64,000 bases of DNA from Periplaneta americana (taxonomy: Eukaryota; Arthropoda; Insecta; Blattodea; Blattidae): contig NC_091121.1 in NCBI RefSeq assembly GCF_040183065.1, forward strand, positions 33,740,287-33,804,286, in the 5' to 3' direction. The notes under the pieces are model-generated. The model had not been told where the DNA came from, made no database searches, and saw only the letters and a list, made by a program, of their open reading frames with translations. The position numbers and the translations under genes were made by a program. Every line of letters starts with the position of its first letter. The stretch's first letter is position 1. This document shows positions 23,566-34,772 of the stretch, in pieces.

Positions 23566-24321
23566 CTCAGCGTATCCTGAATCTTCTCCTTCGGAATGAT
23601 CTTGCCGTTGTATCCTATACTCGAACCCAGAATCCGCTGAATTAGAGGACATAGTATCATTGATATCTACTCGGTGTTGCACTTCTCTTTCGTTGCAGAC
23701 TGATTCATTGGCTTCTATGTCCATTTCCTGCACCAAACCGTATTGTTCACTCATAGGAGAACTATTGGAAAACAATGAGAAAGGCGTATCTGATAGCTTT
23801 GGAGTATTTTGACAGTTTTCTGTCAAACTTGCTTCGTTCTTACGTTTCTTCGATCTATGTTTCCTACTCTTCTTCTTTGGATCGTGTACAGCCCTTAAAT
23901 CTTCCAATGAAAACACCAAAGAGCATGTAACTTTCCTTCCATCACATGAGGAAGAATTGTCTTTTGATTCTTGAGAAAGAAGTGGCATACGGGATTGGTA
24001 CAGTACATTCCCTTCACTGTCTTGTATGAGTTTCACTTTTGAAATTCTGTACTCTGAGGTACTTGAAGGGAAGTACTTCATAATATGTGCCGATAGTTTT
24101 TCGACTGAAGGAAATGAACAATTTCTGAAAGCACTGTCCTCAGGACAAAATATCCAATACAAAGAATTTTGTATTGTAACAGCTATCGATGTCCTACCAA
24201 TAGAGATGATTCCATAGACATATTTTTCGTAGAATTGACTCAGAGTTATAAAAAGGCACTCCGATTTCTTAAATGGATCTAATGCCCCAATCAAATCATT
24301 TTCTTCTATTGAGAATCTCAC
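23566..24321 (-). CDS. Upstream exon of the NACHT gene; possible degenerate protease-like domain and basic tract
   Basis: A 252-codon block, acceptor GTTATATTTCAG (ending 24322) and donor GTGAGA (23565-23560), phase 0 at both edges. It starts VRFSIEENDL. The first 90 residues include FKKSECLFITLSQFYEKYVY, GIISIGRTSIAVTIQNSLYW and IFCPEDSAF. The order (small-residue GxxSIAV strand, then YxIFxP) is reminiscent of the OTU/C76-like cysteine-protease folds found in animal and viral proteins, but the expected FDxH-type catalytic motif is absent, so an active enzyme is unlikely. Then come a basic, NLS-like KKKSRKHRSKKRKN and a Ser/Asp/Glu-rich, probably disordered tail ending GEDSGYAE. The exon is real on splice and coding grounds. 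The fold call is tentative. Confidence 0.7.
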
Positions 24322-24809
24322 CTGAAATATAACATACATAATTACATTGTACAATTTATTTCACAGTAGTATTTAATGATTGATAGGAGTTCTTTTGTGG
24401 TTATGCTTACGCGCTTACATATAAAATTTTACAACACTGTTATGTTACTTTTATTGCAATATTAAATTTGAATAAACATTTTATGTAGACTATTACACTT
24501 TTACTACGTCATACTTCTTTGACCAATAAAATGGTACGGAACGATGTGTTTCAACCAATCATGGCTACTTATCATACAATTTTTATCACCTTCCTAGTAT
24601 TTGTTTGTTTTTATCACCTCCCTAGCATTTGTTTCTTTGTTTGTCAACATTCTACTTTCAACAATAATTGTACCTTTTAAAATGATTCGTGTTTATTTCA
24701 CTGTCTTTAATTAAAACTTTTCTATAATTTATCTTCTTTATATTGTTAGGTCTGGTGTATAATTGGTAATTTGAGTGGAATGCAACTGTTTTAACAAAAA
24801 TGAAACTGA

Positions 24810-24881
24810 ATCAACTAGTACTCAATTGTAGAGCATTCGACTACAAATCGAGGGGTACCTTGTTCAAACCCGAATGCCCCT
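24810..24881 (+). pseudogene. tRNA-Cys-like pseudogene
   Basis: The 72-nt segment keeps a D-arm-like GTAGAGC, the anticodon arm TTCGA-CTACAAA-TCGAG (five pairs, one a T-G wobble) and TTCAAAC in the T loop. This is the layout of animal tRNA-Cys, but the anticodon is ACA instead of the normal GCA, and the T stem and acceptor stem no longer pair. Probably a decayed tRNA gene or a tRNA-derived SINE head. Not expected to be functional. Confidence 0.55.
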
Positions 24882-25145
24882 AATTTTTTTTTATAAATAC
24901 ATTTAACACTTGTCAGTAAAATTGTTGTTAAATCAATTTATTTAATACGTGCAGCCTACATTCCTTAAACAAGAGTCATTTTTAAACTAGGCTTTTCTTT
25001 GTTTGAACCGCTTTAAAGATCGGTTTCAATTTATAATTTATCTTCTTTATATTGTTTAGGTCTGGTGTATGAGATTATGGATAGTCACATATCAGATTGT
25101 TGTAACTGGAGTGGAATGCAAGTGTTTTAATAAAAATAGAGAGTC

Positions 25146-27124
25146 AGTGTTAATAGTACGTCTTTTCGCAATAGTGTTAAAAGTACTTTTCGCAATAATG
25201 TTAAAAGTATTTTTCACAATAATGTTAGAAGTACTTTTCGCAATAGTGTTAAAAGTACTTTTCACTATAATGTTAAAAATGCTTTTCGCAATAGTGTCAA
25301 AATATTTTTCGCAAGAGTGTTAAAATACTTTTCGCAATAGTGTTAAAATACTTTTCCAAATAGTGTTAAAAGTACTTTTCGCAATAGCGTTAAAATACTT
25401 TTCGCAATAGTGTTAAAATTACTTTTCGCAATAGTGTTAATACTACGTCTTTTTGCAATAGTGTTAAAATATTTTTCGTAATAGTGTTAAAATAATTTTC
25501 GAAATAGTGTTAAAAGTACTTTTCGCAATAGTATTAAAATACTTTTCGCAATAGTGTTAAAATTACTTTTCGCAATAGTGTTAATAGTACGTCTTTTTGC
25601 AATAGTGTTAAGATTTTTTCGTAATAGTGTTAAAAGTACTTTTCGCAATAGTGTTGATAGTACGTATTTTCGCAATAATGTTAAAATACTTTTCGTAATA
25701 GTGTTAAAAAGTACTTTTCGCAATAGTGTTAAAAGTACTTTTCACAATAATGTTGAAAGTACTTTTCGAAATTGTGTTAAAATTACTTTTCGCAATAGTG
25801 TTAATACTACGTCTTTTTGCAATAGTGTTAAAATATTTTTCGTAATAGTGTTAAAATACTTTTCGAAATAGTGTTAAAAGTACTTTTCGCAATAGTATTA
25901 AAATACTTTTCGCAATAGTGTTAAAATTACTTTTCGCAATAGTGTTAATAGTACGTCTTTTTGCAATAGTGTTAAGATTTTTTCGTAATAGTGTTAAAAG
26001 TACTTTTCGCAATAGTGTTAATAGTACGTATTTTCGCAATAATGTTAAAATACTTTTCGTAATAGTGTTAAAAAGTACTTATCGCAATAGTGTTAAAAGT
26101 ACTTTTCACAATAATGTTAAAAGTACTTTTCGAAATTGTGTTAAAAGTACTTTTCGCAATAGTGTTAAAAGTAGGCTACTTTTCGCAATAGTGTTAAAAG
26201 TAGGCTACTTTTCGCAATATTGTTAAAAGTACTTTTCACAATAGTGTTAGTAGTACTTTTCGAAATAGTGTTAAAAGTACTTTTCGCAATAGTGTTAAAA
26301 GTACTTTTCGAAATAGTGTTAACAGTACTTTTCACTATAATGTTAAAAGTACTTTTCGAAATAGTGTTAAAAGTACTTTTTGCAATAGTGTGAAAATACT
26401 TTTCATAATAGTGTTAAAAGTACTTTTCGAAACAGTGTTAAAAGTACTTTTCGCAATAGTGTTAAAAGTACTTTTCGCAATAGTGTTAAAAGTACTTTTC
26501 GCAATAGTGTGAAAATACTTTTCATAATAGTGTTAAAAGTACTTTTCGAAACATTGTTAAAAGTACTTTTCGCAATAGTGTTAAAAGTACTTTTCGCAAT
26601 AGTGTTAATAGTACGTCTTTTCGCAATAGTGTTAAAATACTTTTCGTAATAGTGTTAAAATACATTTCGCAATAGTGTTAAAAGTACTTTTCGCAATAGT
26701 GTTAAAAGTACTTTTCACAATAACGTTAAAAGTACTTTTCGCAATAGTGTTAATAGTACGTCTTTTCGCAATAGTGTTAAAATAGTTTTCGTAATAGTGT
26801 TAATAGTACTTTTCGCAATAGTGTTAAAAGTACTTTTCACAATAATGTTAAAAGTATTTTTCGCAATACTGTTAATAGTACGTCTTTTCGTAATAGTGTT
26901 AAAATACTTTTCGTAATAGTGTTAAAAGTACTTTTCGAAATAGTGTTAAAAGTACTTTTTACAATAATGTTAAAAGTACTTTTCGCAATAGTGTTAAAAG
27001 TACTTTTCACAATAATTTTAAGAGTACTTTTCGCAATAGTGTTAAAAGTACTTTTCGCAATAGTGTTAAAAGTACTTTTTACAATAATGTTAAAAGTATT
27101 TGTTACAATAGTGTTAGTAGTACC
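25146..27124. repeat. 24-bp minisatellite, about 82 copies, with a 364-bp higher-order duplication
   Basis: The unit is AGTACTTTTCGCAATAGTGT plus TAAA, with 22-30 bp variants (GTACGTCTTTTTGCAATAG, AGTAGGCTACTTTTCGC). The blocks 25441-25804 and 25805-26168 match each other in variant order, a recent 364-bp segmental duplication. Short open frames such as LKVLFAIV or NTIAKST repeats exist on both strands because the unit is 24 bp (a multiple of three); they are by-products. Confidence 0.95.
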
Positions 27125-27323
27125 TATAAGCAGACAGAAAAAGCAACAAACAAACAATACAAAGTCGTGCATAAGGAAATTCTTCACATGTAAACCTAAG
27201 CTCTCACGAATAAACCGAATTCATCCGAATGGGACTTAGCGTATGGCAGCCGGTAATTTTTTTTTGCATAAGACTCTACAATTTAAATATGTGATACGAT
27301 AGATAAAAACTTTAACCTCTTAC

Positions 27324-27548
27324 TCGTTTGCCGTTAATCAGAATGTCGTTTGCAGCGGCGCCCTCAACTTCTTGCGCACAGCGCCGCTCTGCTGCCTCGA
27401 CCACAGAGGCCAGGGTACCAGAAGTCCAGTCCTGTGCAGGCAGCAGGCTCCACATGGCCACTGCCACTTCCGCCAAGCATTTGTTGCGGAGTTCATCTTC
27501 GTTGTTATTGGCAACAATTTCCATTAGAGTTATTAAAACTTCCCTCTC
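27324..27548 (-). CDS. Most upstream recognised exon of the NACHT gene
   Basis: A 75-codon block bounded by an acceptor (TTGTGTTTAAACAG, ending 27549) and a donor (GTAAGA, 27323-27318), phase 0 at both ends. It encodes EREVLITLMEIVANNNEDEL, then a helical stretch with MWSLLPAQDWTSGTL, and ends ANDILINGKR, which runs in frame into VRFSIEEN of the next exon. Base composition is much more GC-rich than its surroundings, in keeping with coding sequence. No start codon belongs to the exon, so at least one further upstream exon exists and was not found. Domain identity is unknown; it may form the N-terminal part of the possible protease-like region. Confidence 0.7.
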
Positions 27549-27722
27549 CTGTTTAAACACAAGGCAAGAAATAGTATTGCTCATCAGTTCATATGGTTGG
27601 TATAGAAATTGTCTGACGAAACTACAGACGAACCGAAGAATATTTTTTATGTATGAAATGGTGTATGACAATTTTATATTAAAAATAAACTTTATTTGCC
27701 CTTCAATTGGCAGTAATGTGTA

Positions 27723-28422
27723 TACAGGGTGTTTCAAAAATACGGGACATAATTTCAGGTATGTATTTCCCACATGTAGACAATCAAAATAGTTCATTAC
27801 AACATGTGTCCGGAAATGCTTCATTTCCGAGTTATGGCCTTCACAACCTTGAAATTCACCGGAACGTTTTTCTTTCCGCAGGTCGTTGTCATTACAGAAG
27901 ATGTTCAAAATGTCCACCTCCTGCTTGAATACAGACCTCACATCGATGTCTCATTGACCTGCGAACACGATCCCAAACTCCAGGAGTATTGCGTATGTCC
28001 TCAGAACATCCCACAATTCGATTCCGAAGGGATTCCAAATCAGGCACCGGAGACGAATAAACTAATGATTTTAAATGGCCCCACAAGTAGAAATCGAGAG
28101 GGTTAAGATCAGGTGAGCGTGGAGGCCAAGCAATTGGGCTACCTCTACCTATCCATCGATCAGGAAACCTTCGATCCAAGTACCTACACAACACTGAATG
28201 TAACCATCGCCTCGGAATGAACTGTCAGAGTGCCCTCTTAATGTCTCCTTTGACGGCAACGACCTGCGGAAAGAAAAACGTTCCGGTGAATTTCAATGTT
28301 GTGCAGGCCATAACTAGGAAATAAAGCATTTCCGGACACATGTTGTAATGAACTATTTTGATTGTCTACATGTGGGCAATACATACCTGAAATTATGTCC
28401 CGTATTTTTGAAACACCCTGTA
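27723..28422 (-). mobile_element. Mariner-type element with about 175-bp TIRs and truncated transposase
   Basis: A 700-bp element flanked by TA (27721-27722, 28423-28424). Ends begin TACAGGGTGTTTCAAAAATA, and the inverted arms stay nearly identical for about 175 bp. Between them, minus strand 28194-27892, a 100-residue frame carries WPPRSPDLNPLDFYLWGHLK, the region around the last catalytic Asp of IS630/Tc1/mariner transposases, and ends RCEVCIQAGGGHFEHLL. The N-terminal two thirds of the transposase is gone, so it is an internally deleted, non-autonomous copy with well-preserved ends. Confidence 0.9.
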
Positions 28423-28460
28423 TAAAAATAATAGTTGACAAAGGGTTCTTAGACGTTTCG

Positions 28461-28715
28461 AGTCCACATCTGTGGAGTAACGGTCAGCGCGTCCAGCCGC
28501 GAAACCAGGTGGCCCGGGTTCGATTCCCGGTCGGGGCAAGTTACCTGGTTTGAGGTTTTTCCGGGTTATTCCCTCAACCCAATATGAGCAAATGCTGGGT
28601 AACTTTCGGTGCTGGACCCCGGACTCATTTCACCGGCATTATCACCTTCATCTCATTCAGACGCTAAATAACCGAAGATGATAAAGCGTCGTAAAATAAC
28701 CTACTAAAAAAATAA
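28461..28715 (+). mobile_element. tRNA-derived SINE, family 1, copy 2
   Basis: Full-length relative to the minus-strand copy at 13036-13296. The B box is GGGTTCGATTCCCGG; the body has CCTCAACCCAATATGAGC and the end is GCGTCGTAAAATAACC followed by an A-rich tail. It is flanked by a perfect 10-bp target duplication AGACGTTTCG (28451-28460 and 28716-28725), which defines the boundaries and indicates insertion by target-primed reverse transcription. Confidence 0.95.
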
Positions 28716-28994
28716 AGACGTTTCGTACACATCAGTTCCGTCCAAAATCTTTTCGTTCACTCTTATTATTGGTCCACATTAATCTTTTCTCCATTGTAAG
28801 AATATGTCCATTAATTATTTGTACACTACATTTTCGTCCACAAGAATGTTTCTTCCATATGATATCGCGGCCATAGTAAATAGAAATAGCGACACTAATG
28901 AAAACAATTATTTTATTTTACTATTATTTCAAGTTAAGTACATCCTTTTCTTGCTTGTTACTAATGTTCTCTTTCTTCTTGTGGCTGTATCGAG

Positions 28995-29868
28995 TTTACT
29001 TACTTACTTACAAATGGCTTTTAAGGAACTCGCAGGTTCATTGCCGCCCTCACATAAGCCCGCCATCGGTCCCTATCCTGAGGAAGATTAGTCCAGTCTC
29101 TACCATCATTTCCCACCTCAATAAAAAATCCTTTTAATATTACCCTCCCATCTACGTCTCAGCCTCCCCAAAGGTCTTATTCCCTCCCGCCTCCCAACTA
29201 ACACTCTATATGCATTTTTGGATTCGCCCATACGTGCTACATGCCCTGCCCATCTGAAACTTCTGGATTTAATGTTCCTAATTATGTCAGGTGGAGAAAA
29301 CAATGCGTGCAGCAAAGTGGAGTCCAAGATTCACAGCCATACAGAACAACCGGTAATATAACTGTTTTATAAATTCTAACTTTCAGATTTTTTGACAGCA
29401 GACTAGATGTCAAAAGTTTCTCAACCGAATAATAACACGCATTTCCCATATTTTAGTCCGCGCTCCAAGATATTTGAATTTTTCCACCACTTCCAAGTAT
29501 AAATTTCCAATTTTTATAGTTCTATTTCGTACAATATTCTGGTCACGAGACATAATCATATACTTTGTCTTTTCGGGATTTACTTCCAAACCTATCGCTT
29601 TACTTGCTTCTAGTTAATTTCCGTGTTTTCCCTAATCATTTGTGGATTTTCTCCTCTCATATTCACGTCATCAGCATAGACAAGAAGCTGATGTAACCCG
29701 TTCAATTCCAAACCCTCTCTGTTATCCTGAACTTTCCTAATGGCATATTCTAGAGCGAAGTTAAAAAGTAAAGGTGATAGTGCATCTCCTTTGCTTTAGC
29801 CCGCAGTGAATTGGTAAAATATCAGACAGAATTTGCCTATACGGACTCTGCTGTAAGTTTCACTATCG
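28995..29868 (-). mobile_element. LINE fragment (C-terminal reverse-transcriptase region), copy 1
   Basis: Closely related to 37762-38811, same strand. The minus strand reads NIIRNIKSRSFRWAGHVARM, GESKNAYRVLVGRREG and LGRLRRRWEGNIK, with an internal deletion of about 120 bp relative to the other copy near 29310, frameshifts, and YADD-region nucleotides still recognisable near 29680. The 3' end is at the left, in a (TTAC)n tail at 28997-29011. Homology to the other copy stops at about 29868. Confidence 0.85.
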
Positions 29869-30028
29869 AATAACATTTAATTTTGTAAATGACGATCTTT
29901 GAATACAGATCAATAGCCTAATGTTATATTAATAATATATTTGATATCTACCCAAAATTTGTCTAGTTACCGTCAATAACTGTAGAATAACAATAACTGT
30001 ACTACGGGTTTTCGAATAGTCATTTTGA

Positions 30029-30077
30029 TTGTGTTCCAATATTATTTATTTATTCATTTATTTACTTATTTATTCCT

Positions 30078-30112
<35 letters not shown>

Positions 30113-30355
30113 TTCTATTATTTATGTCTTTATTTATTTATTTGTTTCATTACTTATTTATTTATTCATTTATTTATTTGTTTCTTTGTTTACGTAGTTA
30201 TTTATTTATTTGATTACTTATTTATTTGTTTATTTATTCATTTATTTATTTGTTTCTTTGTTTACTCAGTTATTCATTTACTGATAGTCATATTTTTATT
30301 CACTTATTCCTTAATTTATTTATTTATTTATTTATTTATTTATTTTATATTTCTA
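30029..30355. repeat. (TATT)n tetranucleotide array
   Basis: About 330 bp of TTTA/TATT units with interruptions (TTTGTTTCTTTGTTTA). The blocks around 30165-30205 and 30225-30265 repeat each other. Open frames over it translate to Leu/Phe/Ile/Tyr runs and are not genes. Confidence 0.95.
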
Positions 30356-30795
30356 ATTTAATATCCAGAACATAATAAATATTGAATATACACCACAAAT
30401 GTAGTGTTTCCAACAGTTCGAAATCAACAGTCTTCTTTATCTTCACACGAATTTCAAAATCTCCCGATAGATTTCGTTGTCGTCGGAGTAGCAGTCTGGT
30501 AACATGTGAAAGACGATAAGAGAGAATAAAAGAGTGGTAGAAATGGGAAAGAAAAGTTTGTGACAAGGTCAGCAAAGTAACAGACCGAGGTCTGTCACAG
30601 ATAGGCCTGAGATCTGTCAGACACTGCTCCGAACATAGGTAGGAAGTTCGTACCAAAACAGTAGAATTCAGTTCAGTTGAGCAAGGAGTATAGATGTCAC
30701 CCGCGCCTCGCTCTGCTCCCGTCACTACAGACGATACGCAGTTTACATAAACAACGCATAGTATCATTCTGTGGAGCTATGTACAGTCGTGAATA

Positions 30796-31057
30796 CTGGG
30801 TGTTCATTTCAAAGTGTGTCATGACGTCACTGTTGTTGGGTCACCGATTTGAAGCGAGTTTCAGCTTATACTACCGGCGTTACCGTACGTATCAGTGCGT
30901 ACTCTTCAGAATGAACGCCGTACTTGCTAGGCAACTTCTCTGCCTCATAGGTTATACACCTCTGCGGAAGTGTAGGAAGATTGAATTCTCTAGGCTCATC
31001 GGCTAGCCACATGACGGCATACAGCGAGCCATGACACACTTTGAACTGAACACCCAG
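30796..31057. mobile_element. MITE, 262 bp, TA target duplication
   Basis: Left end CTGGGTGTTCATTTCAAAGT continuing GTGTCATG, and reverse-complemented right end CTGGGTGTTCAGTTCAAAGT continuing GTGTCATG. TA lies at both outer edges (30794-30795, 31058-31059). The interior is relatively GC-rich and non-coding. Confidence 0.82.
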
Positions 31058-31059
31058 TA

Positions 31060-32363
31060 GTTTGAAGAACATTGTTAATTTATATTAATATTTAAGTTTT
31101 GAACAAAGTGAGCTATTCTGTTACTATTGTATTGTTCACGTAATATTAATATTATGCATGATTCCAAAAAAGTAAAGTCATCTATTATCAAATAATTATC
31201 CAAACAGAAGTAAATTTAAAAGTCATATTGTTTCAGAAAAATGTTATGAAGTATCATTCAATAATAATTTATATTTTCAGTCAAAACACTTATCAATATG
31301 TGAAGTCAGAAAATAATTCTGTTACATCATATTATAATTAAAAGTCACAAATATTTTCGACTTATACAGAAAGTCATCTTCAGGTGAATCCTTAAGCAAA
31401 CAATTTTGAAATTAGGTGAGGGGATAATCAGGTACATTTTGATCTAATAGTTGAATGCACATGCAGGCATTTTACAAATATATACTTGTCATGATTCTAA
31501 GGTTAAATGGTTCACGACAGTACCTGTGCAAAAATATGATTCAATATTGGAAGTTTTCGTCACTGGAAAACGCGAACATATTTCTGAAACGTACTATAAT
31601 CACTAACTCAGTACTGCGGCCTTGGTTCTGTATGGACGACAGTTGGAACTTCGTTAGTAGAAGGGGTAGGAGTGAAGTACATTTAAAAACTCAGGTACAA
31701 TAAAAGTTGAAGTAAAAATGAAATGATGTCTCTGTACTACCTGTGCTTGTCATTTACCCAGAAGTTCACAATTGTTTACGTAATAGATGAGGGAAACAAC
31801 ACTGAAAAGAATAGTGATATGACATTGCTATTAACTGAATATAATTACCTGTGTTAGTTTTCAAGTGGCTGTCATAATAGTTATATTTCATTTAAATGTT
31901 ACATATTCATATTTCATTTCGCAGTTTTAATTAGCTTTCTTCGGTACGGTAGTACACAGCACGCACTTCCCTTCAAATTCACTTATCGCTCTTCTTGGTA
32001 GTGTCACATACTTCAAACTGGCACAACACAACACACAACCTGTCAGTAGTGAACCGCACGATGTATATGAACTTCAAACAAGATTGCCTGATACGCAGTG
32101 TGTGTTATCAGTCAGGCTGTGTGATAAGGTTCGATATGACATGTTTTTATTTGCGACTCGATGAAGTAATTCGCTGCTCTCGACAGACGGGAAGCTTAAC
32201 ACTTGCGATAGGAAGTGAATTGACGCTTGTTATATCCTGTATAAACATAGAATGTGATAAAACTTAACACGGTTATATTACACATAACTTGTCGTCTCAG
32301 TTACGCTGATTCAGACAACTTAATGATTATTATTTTATTCTTCCTGCATGAGGACTTGGTGAA
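31060..32363. other. Intergenic stretch, no gene seen
   Basis: No convincing exon. At about 31350-31390 a motif (ATTTTCGACTTATACAGAAA then GTCATCTTCAGG) resembles the 3' end of a Penelope-like element on the minus strand. Short ORFs at 31455-31703 and 31995-32267 lack family resemblance. Confidence 0.5.
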
Positions 32364-32366
32364 ATG

Positions 32367-32433
<67 letters not shown>
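32364..32433. repeat. (ATA)n microsatellite
   Basis: About 23 uninterrupted AAT/ATA triplets. A G-rich run (13 G around 32573-32584) follows 140 bp later. Confidence 0.97.
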
Positions 32434-32435
<2 letters not shown>

Positions 32436-32909
32436 TATATCAAACACTCATGCAAGAAAGTATTTTCCACTCTTCACTCATTAAAAACATTGTATAGCTC
32501 GCGCAAGAAACGATTACCGAAAAGCAATGGTGGCGTTGCTGTCTGTTTTTACGTGTGTATGTAGGCACGTCGAGGGGGGGGGGGAGAGGTGTGAGCCGAT
32601 GGAAGTACTGTCTCTTCCAAGAAGATGAACAAATGAGGACATCGCTGTGGAAATAAAGAACGTAGCAAGAGAAAAATTCGAAGCTAATTAAACGCGCAAC
32701 ATATTTTTACGAATGAAATAATAATATCGTGCGATACAAGACACGTATTCACATGCAATGGAACAAACTAAAGTCGTAATGTAACTATCACAACGCAAGA
32801 CTGATTCTATCGATGTCATTTCTCTTCCGACTGTACTCTTGAATATCATTCAAGTTATCTCGTGACCTTTCCTGTCGCCCGCTCTTCCTTATCGCAGTGT
32901 TCGATTCTC

Positions 32910-34006
32910 ATTCCTTCCGTCGGTGATCCGTACTTGCGAGACCTATACCACTATCCAGCTGAATTAAAGCAGACGCTTGTACAGACTCTTATTATGCCTC
33001 ATTTCGATTATTGTGACGGTTTATTCAATGATCTCAGGGTGGATTTATCCCAAAAACTGCAACGTGTTCATAATGCGTGTGTTCGTTTCATTTGTAATGT
33101 CCGCTACTACGATCACATTTCGCCTTCTTTCGATAAATTATTGTGGCTCAGGTTAAATGAGAGGAGAAAGTTACATTCCCTTTTTGTTTCTTATACCGAA
33201 TTTTGCACACCTCTACTCTCTCTTACTTATCTGTCCGATTCCACAGTCTTTCTCGGTATCATAACTTAAATACTCGGTAACAATATGATAACACGCTAGA
33301 AATACCACTGCACACATCATCTCTTTATTCTTCATCTTTCACTGTTGCTACTTCTCGTCACTGGGATTCTCTGCCGCTTGAAGTCAAGGGCTGCCGAACT
33401 TCAATTTTATTTAAATGTAAATTAGAAAAATATCTTATGATGAGTTGCCAGACCTAACGTGTTGCAAATATTTAATGGAATGTGTTCCACTGTATTTATT
33501 TTTATTTTCTTTTGTTTCTTATTTTTATTGTGCAATCATGTAAATCGTGTTTATTTATCACTTAACGCCAATATGTATCCCACTGTGTTGTTTTTTTAAT
33601 TATTAATCTATTTTTTTGTGTAGGCCTACATTTTATTCAATTGTCGGTTTCTGGTTTAATTATGTAAATCCTACTTAATTGTAATCTAATACTAATATGT
33701 ATACTAATGTGTTTATTTTTACTTTTATTGTGTACATTTTTTTAATTGAATTATCGGCTTCTGTTTTTATGTGATTCGTATTTGATTCTAACAGCATTAA
33801 TATGTATTCCACTATGTTTATTTTTATTTTATGAGGTAAATTTTTATGTTACTACCTCTTTTGATCTCATTATGTACCTAAATTGTATCAGTATGTAATT
33901 ACTTAATTTCGATCCAGTTTTATGTTCAACTTTGTAAGCAAGTTTTAATCCTGGTTGAGTGTAAGAGAAGACCTTACGGCCTTAACTCTGCCAGGTTAAA
34001 TAAAGC

Positions 34007-34007
<1 letters not shown>
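32910..34007 (+). mobile_element. LINE 3' half (Jockey/CR1-like reverse transcriptase end)
   Basis: The plus strand encodes LKQTLVQTLIMPHFDYCDG, then LSQKLQRVHNACVRFICNV, RYYDHISPSFDKLLWL and LNERRKLHSLF, the conserved C-terminal segment of non-LTR retrotransposon ORF2. After a frameshift near 33235 it resumes with HWDSLPLEVKGCRTSILFK and stops at about 33457. The 3' UTR ends GCCAGGTTAAATAAAGCC and runs directly into an (ATT)n tract. The element is 5'-truncated and inactive. Confidence 0.85.

Positions 34008-34074
<67 letters not shown>
34008..34074. repeat. (ATT)n microsatellite at a LINE 3' end
   Basis: About 22 ATT triplets abut the LINE tail AATAAAGCC, so the microsatellite was probably seeded by the retroposon tail. 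Confidence 0.95.
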
Positions 34075-34772
34075 GATGAATCTTTCTTATGTCCCAGCCA
34101 CTAAAAAATAAATAAAAAAAACCTTGAAAATGCCTTGGATTTATAGTATTGATTAGTAGAAATTGATGTGATCACTGGGAGAGCTGTAACCCGCCCTAAA
34201 TACTTACTTTAGTTATATACGAAAATCGTCGTGCGTGAACGAAGAATACCGCCATATTTCTTTAATGTAACAGTGGGTTTCAGTGTTGCCAACATAGCAA
34301 GAATACTACACATCTAATCAAACCTAACCTAATCATTCTCACATTACTACAGACCTAATCAAACCTAACCTAACCTGTCATATAATACACATCTAATCTA
34401 ACCTAACATAACCTGTCACATAACACTACACACCTGTAGTAACATTCCTCAGATTTAATATCCTTTCCTTTTCATGTATTGCCGGCTCTGCCAATCGTGT
34501 CGGTTTCCATCTAGTGGAAGTGGATCGTACTAATACTACTAATTTGAAGAAGAAGCAATCGTGACTCTCATAATAGTTACATTTTACACGTTTCGTGATA
34601 TATTAAATGTCTTAATTGTAGTAATAATTCTATATAGTACAATAAGAATTGAAATGTGTTGTGGTTGTGATAAAAGTATTGAAAACTGGTTTATAGCGCC
34701 ACATTGGCAGTAATAAAAGTGTGCGATATTCTTTCAGTGGCTGGCGGATGCTCTAGATTGACCTATAATAAT

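Larger units (their letters stand above)
24322..27323 (-). other. 3.0-kb intron mostly made of a 24-bp array
   Basis: Lies between the 225-nt exon and the 756-nt exon. About two thirds is the 24-bp minisatellite (25146-27124). The rest holds a tRNA-Cys pseudogene and a locally duplicated segment: TAATTTATCTTCTTTATATT occurs at 24728 and 25034, each followed by TAGGTCTGGTGTAT and later GAGTGGAATGCAA. Confidence 0.65.

Noticed and set aside
25069..27239. ORFs such as LKVLFAIV- and NTIAKST-type repeats
   Set aside because: The 24-bp unit is a multiple of three, so any stop-free frame repeats. The array lies in an intron between two phase-0 exons.
27707..27928. Plus-strand ORFs over the mariner element and the minus-strand ORF extending through exon 27548-27324
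   Set aside because: The plus-strand frames are shadows of TIR sequence. The long minus-strand ORF (27941-27312) starts inside the transposon TIR, while the coding part is only the splice-bounded 225 nt.
30029..30361. Leu/Phe/Ile/Tyr-rich 62- and 110-residue ORFs resembling membrane proteins
   Set aside because: Translation of a (TATT)n microsatellite.
34310..34440. Interstitial telomere-like AACCTAACCT repeats
   Set aside because: Only short, interrupted CCTAA-type runs (for example AAACCTAACCTAACCTG). Not an array long enough to call a telomere remnant.
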